Positions 17,288 to 24,659 of a stretch of DNA of 64,000 bases are shown here, piece after piece. How positions within the stretch are numbered: the first letter of the stretch is position 1; every line of letters starts with the position of its first letter. The stretch is from Candidatus Latescibacterota bacterium (GTDB lineage Bacteria; Krumholzibacteriota; Krumholzibacteriia; WVZY01): the NCBI GenBank assembly GCA_011772205.1, contig WVZY01000022.1:305442-369441 (forward strand), in the 5' to 3' direction. A model generated the notes under the pieces. That model saw nothing but the letters and a program-made list of their open reading frames with translations, was not told the DNA's origin and made no database searches. The translations under genes were made by a program, and so were the position numbers.

Positions 17288-17887
17288 TCAGATTTTCTCC
17301 CTCCGCTCCAGCGCGCTTGCGATGGTCATGTCATCCGCGAATTCGAGTGATCCGCCCATCGGCAGACCCCTTGCAAGTCTTGTGACAGTACAGCCGTAGG
17401 GCTCGATCGTTTTGGCTATATATAGGGCTGTTGTATCCCCTTCGACCGTCGGGTTCGTTGCTACGATAACTTCTTTTATTTCACCTGACTTCACGCGTTG
17501 CTCCAGGGCAGCCAGGTTGAGATTTTCTGGACCGATGCCGTCGATCGGCGACAGCACCCCGTGCAAAACATGGTACAATCCCTTGTAATGCCGGGTTTTC
17601 TCTAGTAACAAGACATCTTGAGGCCCTTCAACGACGCAGATGATCTCGCGATTCCGAGAGGGGTCCATGCAAATTGCACATTCTTCCTTTTCCGTAATAC
17701 TTCCGCACGCCTTGCAAAACCTCACCTTCTCCCTGAGCGAAGCGATGAGGTTCCCGAGTTTTTCCGCTTCTTCATCATCCGCCTTCAGGAGATGAAGTGC
17801 GAGTCGCTGGGCGGTTTTCGTTCCAATCCCAGGCAGGCGGGCCAAACTCCTGATAAGGTCTGAAAGAGTCTCGGAACCGTAGTCCAT
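17288..17887 (-). CDS. recR: Recombination protein RecR
   Basis: A 199-residue RecR, which with RecO (and RecF) loads RecA at gaps. It has the N-terminal helix-hairpin-helix LIRSLARLPGIGTKTAQRLALHLL, the C4 zinc finger CKACGSITEKEECAIC, the Toprim domain (ICVVEGPQDVLLLE; EVIVATNPTVEGDTTALYI) and the C-terminal VTRLARGLPMGGSLEFADDMTIASAL. The start ATG follows AAAGGAGG. The order dnaX-ybaB-recR is widely conserved. A 253-nt spacer separates it from ybaB upstream; that spacer holds an ATGGCCGG/CCGGCCAT inverted repeat but no gene. Confidence 0.96.
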   Translation of the reverse strand: MDYGSETLSDLIRSLARLPGIGTKTAQRLALHLLKADDEEAEKLGNLIASLREKVRFCKACGSITEKEECAICMDPSRNREIICVVEGPQDVLLLEKTRHYKGLYHVLHGVLSPIDGIGPENLNLAALEQRVKSGEIKEVIVATNPTVEGDTTALYIAKTIEPYGCTVTRLARGLPMGGSLEFADDMTIASALERREKI

Positions 17888-18140
17888 CGGTCCTCCTTTG
17901 TTTTAGCAAGATTCTTGCCGCATGATAGGCTACTGGCGCGGGCCAGAGCGGCCGCTTCCCGCCACCGAACCTCAATTATTACAAGGGCTAGAAACGCTTC
18001 GCTATGGCCGGAACGGCCCCCGTCCTGCCGGCCATCCGGATGCCTCTGCTGGAGGGCTCGAATAGGGGCACTCCGATTTGCGTTCGAGGAAAGGAATGCG
18101 GCGGGGGTGATGAGCCAACCGGAGACGAAAGCCCAGATAG

Positions 18141-18452
18141 CTAAAAGAGGCCGGGGATGGGGATCCCCCCGGTGAGCGCGCTCATCCGCTCCTTCATCAA
18201 ATCGAGGGCCTTGCGGCGTGCTTCGCTGACGGCTGCCACTATGAGATCCTCCAGCATTTCTTTATCTTCTTCTTTGAAGACCTCAGGATCGATCGTAATG
18301 GCGATCACCTCCTGTTGGCCGTTCATTCTCACCGTCACCATCCCGCCTCCACTGGACACCTCGAATTCTTCTTGGGCAAGTTCCTCCTGGATCTTCGCCA
18401 TTTTTGCCTGCATCTCCTGGGCTTGCTTCATTAGTTTTCCGAGATTCCTCAT
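18141..18452 (-). CDS. Nucleoid-associated protein, YbaB/EbfC family
   Basis: A 103-residue YbaB/EbfC protein that binds DNA as a dimer. It starts with the family helix MRNLGKLMKQAQEMQAKMAKIQEELAQ, which is Met/Gln-rich. It continues through VSSGGGMVTVRMNGQQEVIAITIDPEVF and the C-terminal helix LEDLIVAAVSEARRKALDLMKERMSALTGGIPIPG. It lies 15 nt after dnaX with a GGAGGG box before the ATG. The position between dnaX and recR is the standard one and supports a link to replication and repair. Confidence 0.95.
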   Translation of the reverse strand: MRNLGKLMKQAQEMQAKMAKIQEELAQEEFEVSSGGGMVTVRMNGQQEVIAITIDPEVFKEEDKEMLEDLIVAAVSEARRKALDLMKERMSALTGGIPIPGLF

Positions 18453-18467
18453 GGTCCCGTTTCCCTC

Positions 18468-20291
18468 CTATGGACGGTACGTCACGATTTCGCCGTCAAA
18501 ATCTTCTATGATCTTCTTGACGATCGGTTGCTGCTCGATGGCGTTGCGGCCCGAGGACTGTTTGGCGTTCCGGCGCGCGTCTCCATTTTCTTTGCGGGCG
18601 ATGTCCGCCCCGCCCACAACGGTATAAGAAACATCCATCTCTTGATTAAAAAACTTTTTCAGCATTCGCACGAGAGCCTGCTTTCCTTTAGGGTCGTCCA
18701 CCCTTTCGGCTAAAACCACAGCAGACTTAGGAAACTCCAGCTGGATAATCCCGCCGTGGAATACGGATGGCGTCGTCGAGTCGAGGAAAATACCTAATGA
18801 GGCATTCTTGGTCCTCACAAATGTGACGAAATCCTTCCAGCGTTCTTGGATACTCTCCAAATCGAGATCGCTGGGCGACTCCGTGCCCGTCGTGTCCGCC
18901 TCCTTTGCGATTGAAGGACCCGGTGCAGAAGGCGCAGCCTGCGACATCGTTTCTCGGGAGGAGTTCCTATCCCCGAAATCCGGCATAAAATCCTTTCCCT
19001 GCTCGCTATATGCTGCCACCCCTTTCGACCCAATGCCGTTCAGCCCTCGGGTGTCTGGCGCCGTTTCCAATCCTCCCTCCTTTTCGGCTTCCCGGCCCTT
19101 TTCCGGATGCCGAGTCTTGCGGCCGCTCCCGCCGCCCTCCGGCTTCGCCACCGCCTGGTCTCCAGATTGGAGCCTTGCAATGAGATCCCTAATATCAACC
19201 TGCTTATCCAGAAGCGTAATATCCACTAGGACGCTTTCGAGGAGCACTCTCGGGTCGCTGGCAGTCTTGAGCCGCGGTGTCACATTGCACAATCTCTCGA
19301 CAATCGTCACGAGATCGGGGAGTTCGAATGCGGCAACCAGTTTGTTGAGCGATGCAATTTCATCCTTGGATCGGAATATCAGCTCCCTCAAATCGCCCGG
19401 AGCCGTGAGAATCATGAGATCGCGGAATCCTTCGAGAAGGGCTCCAGCGAGTTCCAGGAGATCAACCCCCTCGTCGATCGACCGGTCCAGTTGTTTGAGC
19501 ACGTCCGTCGGATTCTTGTCTGCAATCTTTTCGAGAAACGAAAAAACCATCTCGGCATCGAGGAGGCCGAGTATGTTACGGACGGCGGAAGTGGTCACCT
19601 TGCCGGTAGAAGCGGTGATGCATTGATCCAGCAGACTCTCCCCATCCCGCATGCTCCCCTCGGCTTTCCGCGCGAGGAGACGGAGAGCTTCTTGTTCGTA
19701 CTCCACCTTCTCCGCCTGGCAGATCTTCTCTAGTTGACCGGCGATTTCACCGATTTCGAGCCGCTTGAAATGATGCCTCTGGCAGCGGGACTTGATCGTC
19801 TCGGGTATCTTGTGCGGCGCCGTGGTGGCGAAGACGAAATACACATGCTTCGGTGGTTCTTCCAGCGTTTTCAGCAGGGCGTTGAAGGCATGAGTGGAGA
19901 GCATGTGTACCTCATCGATAATGTAGATTTTGTTCATATACTGACTCGGTGCATAACCGATGCTCTCCTGGAGGTCACGCACCTCGGCCACACCCGTATG
20001 CGACGCGCCGTCAATTTCCATCACATCGAGGTTTTTCCCCCGTATCACCCCGACGCAAGAGGAACAGGCGTTGCATGGATTTCCGTCCCGAAGTTCGGAG
20101 CAATTGATGACTTTAGCCAGAATCCGGGCGGTACTCGTCTTGCCACAGCCCCTGGGCCCAGAGAAGAGATACGCGTGTGAGATTCTGCCCAGCTCCACTG
20201 CTTTTCTAAGCGTCCGGGTAATGTGGTCCTGTCCGATTACTTCATCGAACGTTTGTGGACGCCATTTTCGCGCGAGGACCTCGTAGCTCAT
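18468..20291 (-). CDS. dnaX: DNA polymerase III subunits gamma and tau
   Basis: Clamp-loader ATPase, 607 residues. The N-terminus MSYEVLARKWRPQTFDEVIGQDHI is diagnostic of DnaX. Walker A is FSGPRGCGKTSTARILAK. The zinc module is CSELRDGNPCNACSSC. Walker B is IYIIDEVHML and sensor 1 is VFATTAPHKIPETIKSRC. The AAA lid and collar domain end near residue 360. A Gly/Lys/Glu-rich linker then leads to a C-terminal tau-like domain (LESIQERWKDFVTFVRTKNASLGIFL). A GGGAGT box precedes the ATG, and the SRP RNA gene is immediately upstream. I saw no obvious programmed-frameshift signal, but did not check every position. Confidence 0.96.
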   Translation of the reverse strand: MSYEVLARKWRPQTFDEVIGQDHITRTLRKAVELGRISHAYLFSGPRGCGKTSTARILAKVINCSELRDGNPCNACSSCVGVIRGKNLDVMEIDGASHTGVAEVRDLQESIGYAPSQYMNKIYIIDEVHMLSTHAFNALLKTLEEPPKHVYFVFATTAPHKIPETIKSRCQRHHFKRLEIGEIAGQLEKICQAEKVEYEQEALRLLARKAEGSMRDGESLLDQCITASTGKVTTSAVRNILGLLDAEMVFSFLEKIADKNPTDVLKQLDRSIDEGVDLLELAGALLEGFRDLMILTAPGDLRELIFRSKDEIASLNKLVAAFELPDLVTIVERLCNVTPRLKTASDPRVLLESVLVDITLLDKQVDIRDLIARLQSGDQAVAKPEGGGSGRKTRHPEKGREAEKEGGLETAPDTRGLNGIGSKGVAAYSEQGKDFMPDFGDRNSSRETMSQAAPSAPGPSIAKEADTTGTESPSDLDLESIQERWKDFVTFVRTKNASLGIFLDSTTPSVFHGGIIQLEFPKSAVVLAERVDDPKGKQALVRMLKKFFNQEMDVSYTVVGGADIARKENGDARRNAKQSSGRNAIEQQPIVKKIIEDFDGEIVTYRP

Positions 20292-20369
20292 GTGACTCCC
20301 AAATATGATAGGAGATCGTGCACCTGCCTTTGAACGCTCGCACCGCCCTCTTCTCGAGGGTTAGCTCCG

Positions 20370-20466
20370 AACAGGTTGCCCCGCATCACATGGACCGACA
20401 CCACTTACCGCTGCTACCTTCCGGTCCTGACGGGGTTCGTGGGCGACCATTGCGCGGGACCTGCCC
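20370..20466 (-). ncRNA. ffs: Signal recognition particle RNA, bacterial small (4.5S) type
   Basis: The minus strand contains the SRP domain IV signature CAGGACCGGAAGGTAGCAGC, which holds the asymmetric and symmetric loops that bind Ffh. Flanking sequences close a long hairpin: CAGGTCCCGC at the 5' side pairs with GCGGGGCAACCTG at the 3' side, with internal loops. The size is about 95-100 nt. It sits between a tRNA pair and dnaX, the same neighbourhood as in several other bacteria. The exact ends are estimated. Confidence 0.92.
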
Positions 20467-20601
20467 TTCAACACCACTTCCCCGCGAAGAGACAACGACA
20501 CCAGACGCCCGGGGGCAGGAATTCGGCCCCGCTATAGCGGATTGCGGGAAAAGGGCACCGCTACCTCCCCGCCTAGCACGATCTCGTTGGGGCTATGTGA
20601 A

Positions 20602-20677
20602 TGGTGGAGATGAGCGGACTCGAACCGCCGACCCCCTCGTTGCGAACGAGGTGCTCTCCCAGCTGAGCTACATCCCC
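20602..20677 (-). tRNA. tRNA-Ala (anticodon CGC)
   Basis: The 76 nt read GGGGATGTAGCTCAGCTGGG...CATCTCCACCA on the minus strand. The acceptor stem pairs with one G-T, the D arm is GCTC/GAGC, and the anticodon stem CCTCG/CGAGG encloses TTCGCAA, so the anticodon is CGC (codon GCG). The T arm is GGCGG-TTCGAGT-CCGCT. The CCA end is encoded. Confidence 0.96.
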
Positions 20678-20692
20678 ACCCAGCAACCTAAA

Positions 20693-20782
20693 TGGCGGAG
20701 AGAGGGGGATTCGAACCCCCGGAGCGCTTACGCACTCAACGGTTTTCGAGACCGCCCCATTCAACCACTCTGGCATCTCTCC
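20693..20782 (-). tRNA. tRNA-Ser (anticodon CGA)
   Basis: The 90 nt read GGAGAGATGCCAGAGTGG...CTCTCTCCGCCA on the minus strand, with a long variable arm as expected for tRNA-Ser. The anticodon loop CTCGAAA gives CGA (codon TCG). The T arm is GGGGG-TTCGAAT-CCCCC and CCA is encoded. It is 15 nt upstream of tRNA-Ala, so the two are probably co-transcribed. Confidence 0.96.
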
Positions 20783-20789
20783 GTTGTGC

Positions 20790-20818
20790 ATTGTAACGAA
20801 GAGAGGCCGAAAGGGCAA
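20790..20818 (-). promoter_or_regulatory. Predicted promoter of the tRNA-Ser(CGA)/tRNA-Ala/SRP unit
   Basis: TTGCCC (20818-20813) and TACAAT (20795-20790) are 17 nt apart on the minus strand. The mature tRNA 5' end lies 8 nt after the -10 box, so the transcript would start almost at the tRNA. A second candidate, TTGCAT-17-TAGTAT, lies just upstream. Confidence 0.6.
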
Positions 20819-20962
20819 GTCTCCGTCGTATACTATGAGAAAAAGCGCCCCGATGCAAAAACAATAGCGCCCATCTTCGTTCGGCAGACGGCAAAGGGGA
20901 TGCTCCGTTCATGCTTGCGCATACGCGAAAAATTGCGTCCTGTCTCTATCATCAGCTGTTCA

Positions 20963-21000
20963 TACAAAGAGAGATCCCAGGAAAAAATCTTTGGGATCTC
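20963..21000 (-). terminator. Possible terminator after tRNA-Ser(GGA)
   Basis: A perfect 9-bp stem, GAGATCCCA/TGGGATCTC, encloses a loop containing six T residues. The 3' tail on the minus strand is TCTTTGTATG, only partly T-rich. It lies about 200 nt after the tRNA. Confidence 0.4.
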
Positions 21001-21202
21001 TCCATGATCACTCAAGAATCGATCTCTTCTATCGATACGGCTTCTCCATCTTGCCCATGGTAGGTCCTTCACTGGTATCGTTTCGATAAATTCAATCCAG
21101 GCAATGGCCCGCTGCTGCGGAAAGAACCTTCTCGAGAGGGCAAGAATATGGCTATATCTGTAGGAATTATAAGATGTTTGCTAAGCTGAATCCTGAGAAA
21201 AA

Positions 21203-21293
21203 TGGCGGAGAGAGAGGGATTCGAACCCTCGGAGCACTTCCGTGCTCACACGATTTCCAGTCGTGCCGATTCAGCCAGCTCTCGCATCTCTCC
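21203..21293 (-). tRNA. tRNA-Ser (anticodon GGA)
   Basis: The 91 nt read GGAGAGATGCGAGAGCTGG...CTCTCTCCGCCA on the minus strand, with a long variable arm. The anticodon stem CACGA/TCGTG encloses CTGGAAA, so the anticodon is GGA (codons TCC/TCT). The T arm is GAGGG-TTCGAAT-CCCTC and CCA is encoded. It lies 57 nt after tadA. Confidence 0.96.
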
Positions 21294-21350
21294 GCTGTAT
21301 ACCCGGCAGCTCGCTGCGCCACGCTGCGCGTCCTTTTACGGTCAAACCGA

Positions 21351-21806
21351 CTACTCTTCTCTCCTTATTTCAAAAAATTCTTGGAGTATTCGCCGGCAGC
21401 TCTCCTCCTCCACTCCTCCGGTCACAATCAGATTGTGACCCAAAGCCGGTTCGTTGGGTATGGAAAAAACGCTCTCGCAAGCGCCCGTTCTCTCTTCACG
21501 GGCGCCGAATACCAAACGGGGAATACGAGCAAGGATAGCTGCACCAACACACATCGTACAGGGTTCCAGGGTAACATAAAGGGTGCATTCGCCAAGCTCC
21601 CACCGCCCATACTTTTCCACCACTCCGCGCATCGCTACTATTTCCGCATGGGCAAATGGATCGCCGGTGGTCTCTACCCTGTTACGACCCCTCCCAACCA
21701 GCGCCCCACCTCTCACCAGAACGGCGCCGACAGGTACTTCGCCCTCCTGGAAAGCCTTCCGCGCTTCTCCAAGCGCTTGCTGCATCCAAAACCGGTCGTC
21801 GTGCAT
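21351..21806 (-). CDS. tadA: tRNA-specific adenosine deaminase
   Basis: A 151-residue zinc deaminase that converts A34 to inosine in tRNA-Arg(ACG). The first Zn ligand and proton shuttle are in DPFAHAEIVAMR (HAE motif). The PCxxC motif is TLEPCTMCVGAAILARI. The N-terminus MQQALGEARKAFQEGEVPVGAVLV is typical of TadA. It lies 11 nt after the lipoprotein gene on the same strand and 57 nt before tRNA-Ser(GGA). A tRNA-modifying enzyme next to tRNA genes is common. No good Shine-Dalgarno site is seen, which fits translational coupling to the gene before it. Confidence 0.95.
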   Translation of the reverse strand: MHDDRFWMQQALGEARKAFQEGEVPVGAVLVRGGALVGRGRNRVETTGDPFAHAEIVAMRGVVEKYGRWELGECTLYVTLEPCTMCVGAAILARIPRLVFGAREERTGACESVFSIPNEPALGHNLIVTGGVEEESCRRILQEFFEIRREE

Positions 21807-21817
21807 TCGAGTCCGGT

Positions 21818-22504
21818 TTACCTCGCTGGGAGGCTCAAGGCAAGCGCGGCCACTACTTTCTGGACGACCCCATCGAACGGAGGCGCACGGTAGAGCTTTG
21901 CACTGTAATCCGCTGCCACCCTACCCGATCCACCCCTGACGATCGACCGGTCGTCCGTTTCAGTCCTCGCTCCCTCGATGTAATCCTCGTCGCTCGCTTC
22001 GAAAAGGACAGTGCCGTTGTCCGCGCTCACAATCGTTATTGTCGCCCCAACATAGGTTGCCGGAGTGGTGTTCTCCTGATAGTCCGCTTCGTCCTTTTGC
22101 CACAGGTCGACGACGGGGATCAGAAACGCATCGCAATTCAATCGTTGGGCTAGCTTGGACAGGAGTTCCGAGTCGGCCTGTTTTGATATCGGCCAATCAT
22201 TGAGAAACTTTTTCGTTCGCTCTTCGAGATCCTCAGACTGGATCGCGTACGCCACCGAATTTGGTGCAATAAACTTGTAATCGTTCCGCTTGTCCAGCTC
22301 GGGCATGAAATACTCCTCGAGCATCCTGGGAGCTTGACCATCCGGATCATCCGCCTGATGAATCAACGAAGTGAACGAGAATACCGCTACTTGCTCAACC
22401 GCATCGGGCGTCATCGCTGGATCGACGTAAACCCTTACCGGGTGCTTTTTTTGGCACCCAATCAAGGCCACTACGACGATCAACAGCCAAACCAGTCGTT
22501 TCAC
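21818..22504 (-). CDS. Putative lipoprotein of unknown function
   Basis: I do not recognise the family. The GTG at 22504 (track start 22552) gives VKRLVWLLIVVVALIGCQKKHPV, a clean lipoprotein signal with Cys at the lipobox, and is preceded by AGGCAGGTGG. The mature part has an alpha/beta pattern: VEQVAVFSF, then SELLSKLAQRLNCDAFLIPVVDLWQKDE and ATITIVSADNGTVLFEASDEDYIEG. This resembles CsgG/GNA1162/DUF799-type lipoproteins that build a Rossmann-like fold from 'old/new lipoprotein' strands, but similarity is only in pattern. The C-terminus ends in an amphipathic segment, VVQKVVAALALSLPAR. It is upstream of tadA and probably anchored in the outer membrane. Confidence 0.72.
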   Translation of the reverse strand: MKRLVWLLIVVVALIGCQKKHPVRVYVDPAMTPDAVEQVAVFSFTSLIHQADDPDGQAPRMLEEYFMPELDKRNDYKFIAPNSVAYAIQSEDLEERTKKFLNDWPISKQADSELLSKLAQRLNCDAFLIPVVDLWQKDEADYQENTTPATYVGATITIVSADNGTVLFEASDEDYIEGARTETDDRSIVRGGSGRVAADYSAKLYRAPPFDGVVQKVVAALALSLPAR

Positions 22505-22602
22505 ACAACCACCTGCCTTTCCCCGTGCGCACTCATGAAGGTACCTGCTCACCAGAGGCCTGTCAACTGGACTTTAGGCCGAACTGTTTGCAAATCCACT
22601 CT

Positions 22603-22631
22603 TTGACAGCGCCCTTTCCCACACATATAAT
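22603..22631 (+). promoter_or_regulatory. Consensus sigma-70-type promoter, probably giving a leaderless mRNA
   Basis: TTGACA (22603-22608), a 17-nt spacer and TATAAT (22626-22631) match the consensus exactly. Initiation 6-8 nt further would fall at about 22638, on the ATGATGATG that begins the glycosyltransferase. No Shine-Dalgarno sequence precedes that start. Confidence 0.85.
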
Positions 22632-22634
22632 GCC

Positions 22635-23744
22635 ATGATGATGCGGAAAAACGACCAGGGAAAAGCACGACTCCTCTTACTCGGAAACGCGACTCAAGCG
22701 CACTTGAAGAGGTGGGCTGCTTATTTCAGCGATAACGGCTACGACGTCTTCACCTTGAGTCTGGAGCGGGCGACGGATTTTCCTACGCGATATCGAAAAT
22801 GCTGGGTGCCTGGTTTGCTCCCTGGATTTATCCGCTATCCCCTTGCCGTCCCCCAGGTGAGGGACGTCGTCGCGACATTCAAGCCCGATATCATCAACGC
22901 GCATTTTCTCCCCAATTACGGCGTTATCGCCGCGCTGATCAGAAAAAAACCATGGATATTATCCACCTGGGGGAGTGATATCATGATGCTTCCTGAAAAG
23001 AGCCCCTTCCATATGAAACGGACACGGTATGTTCTCGAGCGCGCATCGTTCATCACAAGCGACGCCGAAGTGATGACAAAACGGCTCACCGAACTGGGAG
23101 TTTCACACGGACGGATCCTCACAGTGCCTTTCGGCGTGGACCTCTCCGTTTTCACCCCACGCGGAGGTGAAGGGATAAGCGACAAACCCCGAATAGTGAG
23201 CTGTCGCAAACTCGAACACGTTTACAACGTGAGAACACTTATCGAAGCGTTTCCAATTGTAAAAGCGGAGCTCCCTGACGCAGCGCTCACGATCGCCGGT
23301 GATGGATCACAAAAGAAAAAACTCGTTGGGCTGGCTCAGGAGACGGGGTACCGAGACGATATCCTGTTCGTCGGAGATGTGGACCACGACAAGCTTCCGG
23401 CCCTCCTCAGGGAACACAACATTTACGTCTCCACGGCATTGTCGGATACCACCTCGGTGTCTCTTCTGGAAGCCATGGCCTGCGGCTTGTATCCTGTGGT
23501 CACGAACATACCAGCGAACAGGGACTGGATCGTCGATGGTACGAACGGCACGCGCGTGCCGCCTTCGAATCCCGATGAGCTTGCCGGGGCCATCATCGCC
23601 GCATGGCGGGACATGCCTTCGAGGATTGCGGCAAAGAACCACAATGAAGGGATTATCAAGAAACGCGCGGATTGGCACCAGAACATGGCGCTGGTAAATG
23701 AGCTGTTTCAAAGGATCATTGAAGAGGAAAGGGGGCTTGCATGA
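22635..23744 (+). CDS. Glycosyltransferase family 4
   Basis: A 369-residue GT-B retaining glycosyltransferase. The N-terminal acceptor domain begins KARLLLLGNATQAHLKRWAAYFSDNGYDVFTLSL and includes FKPDIINAHFLPNYGVIAAL, WILSTWGSDIMMLPEKSP and PFGVDLSVFTP. The donor domain includes VSCRKLEHVYNVRTLIEAFP and the EX7E motif STALSDTTSVSLLEAMACGLYPVVTNIPANRDW. Three consecutive ATG codons start the gene; with the promoter above, the second or third could be the actual first codon of the message. It stands alone on the plus strand between divergent lipoprotein and convergent por genes. It may belong to lipid-linked or surface glycan synthesis. The substrate is unknown. Confidence 0.88.
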   Translation: MMMRKNDQGKARLLLLGNATQAHLKRWAAYFSDNGYDVFTLSLERATDFPTRYRKCWVPGLLPGFIRYPLAVPQVRDVVATFKPDIINAHFLPNYGVIAALIRKKPWILSTWGSDIMMLPEKSPFHMKRTRYVLERASFITSDAEVMTKRLTELGVSHGRILTVPFGVDLSVFTPRGGEGISDKPRIVSCRKLEHVYNVRTLIEAFPIVKAELPDAALTIAGDGSQKKKLVGLAQETGYRDDILFVGDVDHDKLPALLREHNIYVSTALSDTTSVSLLEAMACGLYPVVTNIPANRDWIVDGTNGTRVPPSNPDELAGAIIAAWRDMPSRIAAKNHNEGIIKKRADWHQNMALVNELFQRIIEEERGLA

Positions 23745-23756
23745 GCATCGGATGCG

Positions 23757-24659
23757 CTAGGAAGTGATCCCGGGTAGCAAGCCTCCGCTGTTCTCCTTGA
23801 TCAGCAAAGATTGCCAGAATTCATCTATATCTCTCTCGAGCCGTTGAATCTCTTCCTCCGTCATATCCGAAAATCGCCCCTGGAGCGATAGATACTCGCG
23901 TACAGGCTTCTGCGGGATATCTTTATTGAGTTTGTAGTGCCCGTTCTCTACTTCGAGCAAAGGAAATAGACGCGATTCCACCGCCAGGCGGGCGAGTTTC
24001 ACCGTGAGCTCCGGCGCGCTCTTCCAACCAGTCGGACAGGGCGCGAATACATGGATGAATTTTGTTCCACGGATGCCCTTTGCTTTCTGAAACTTGGCGA
24101 TGAGATCATTGGGATACGCGACAGAAGCAGTAGCGATGTAGGGAATCCCGTGGGCGGCGAGGATCTCGATGATTTTCTTTTTCGGGCGGCGCTTGCGGTC
24201 TCCGCGCGGGGTTGTGGTTGTCCACGCCCCGGGTGGCGTAGCGCTGGAGCGCTGGATACCGGTGTTCATGTATGCTTCATTATCGTAGCAACAATAGACT
24301 ATGTCTTCGTTCCGCTCGGCTGCACCACTCAATGCCTGAAGGCCAATATCGAATGTACCCCCGTCACCAGCCCAGGCCAGAACGGTTGTCTCGGAGTCTC
24401 CGCGCATCTCAAGCCCCGCTTTGACGCCCGAAGCTACGCTTCCTGCGGTTTCGAATGCAGTATGAAAAATCGGGACCTTGAGGGAGGTGTGCGGGAAAGG
24501 CCCATCGATAACAGACCAGCAGCAGGCGGGCATCACGACGATGGTCTTCTGGCCGAGCGCCTTCAATGCATACCGCATTGCCTGCGTTGCCCCACAGCCC
24601 TGACAGGCGAGATGCCCGGGAGTCATCAGTTCATCTTCGGCTATAGGATATTTGCCCAT
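23757..24659 (-). CDS. porB: Pyruvate/2-oxoacid:ferredoxin oxidoreductase, beta subunit
   Basis: A 300-residue beta subunit that binds thiamine diphosphate and an iron-sulfur cluster. The first Cys pair is in GHLACQGCGATQAMRYAL. The TPP motif is WAGDGGTFDIGLQALSGAAERNEDIVYCCYDNEAYMNTGIQRSSATP (GDG...N). A further Cys in FIHVFAPCPTGW completes the usual 4Fe-4S ligand set. With the alpha, gamma and delta parts it oxidises pyruvate plus CoA to acetyl-CoA and CO2 and reduces ferredoxin. Its start overlaps the end of porA by 29 nt. The substrate could be another 2-oxoacid, but the sequence looks most like PorB. Confidence 0.93.
   Translation of the reverse strand: MGKYPIAEDELMTPGHLACQGCGATQAMRYALKALGQKTIVVMPACCWSVIDGPFPHTSLKVPIFHTAFETAGSVASGVKAGLEMRGDSETTVLAWAGDGGTFDIGLQALSGAAERNEDIVYCCYDNEAYMNTGIQRSSATPPGAWTTTTPRGDRKRRPKKKIIEILAAHGIPYIATASVAYPNDLIAKFQKAKGIRGTKFIHVFAPCPTGWKSAPELTVKLARLAVESRLFPLLEVENGHYKLNKDIPQKPVREYLSLQGRFSDMTEEEIQRLERDIDEFWQSLLIKENSGGLLPGITS

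Larger units (their letters stand above)
20783..21202. other. Gene-poor spacer between the two tRNA-Ser genes
   Basis: The 420-nt spacer holds the tRNA promoter at its left end and one clear hairpin: GAGATCCCA (20971-20979) with TGGGATCTC (20992-21000). On the minus strand the hairpin is followed by TCTTTGT, so it may be a weak terminator for the tRNA-Ser(GGA) transcript. A 79-codon minus ORF (20833-21072) has no recognisable family and I do not call it. Confidence 0.5.

Noticed and set aside
18000-18120. Possible fourth copy of the hairpin element near GGGGGTGATGAGCC
   Set aside because: Only a short match to the left end of copy A; the inverted partner end and inner blocks are not found.
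20833-21072. 79-codon minus-strand ORF between the tRNA-Ser genes
   Set aside because: It overlaps a hairpin and no family features are seen.
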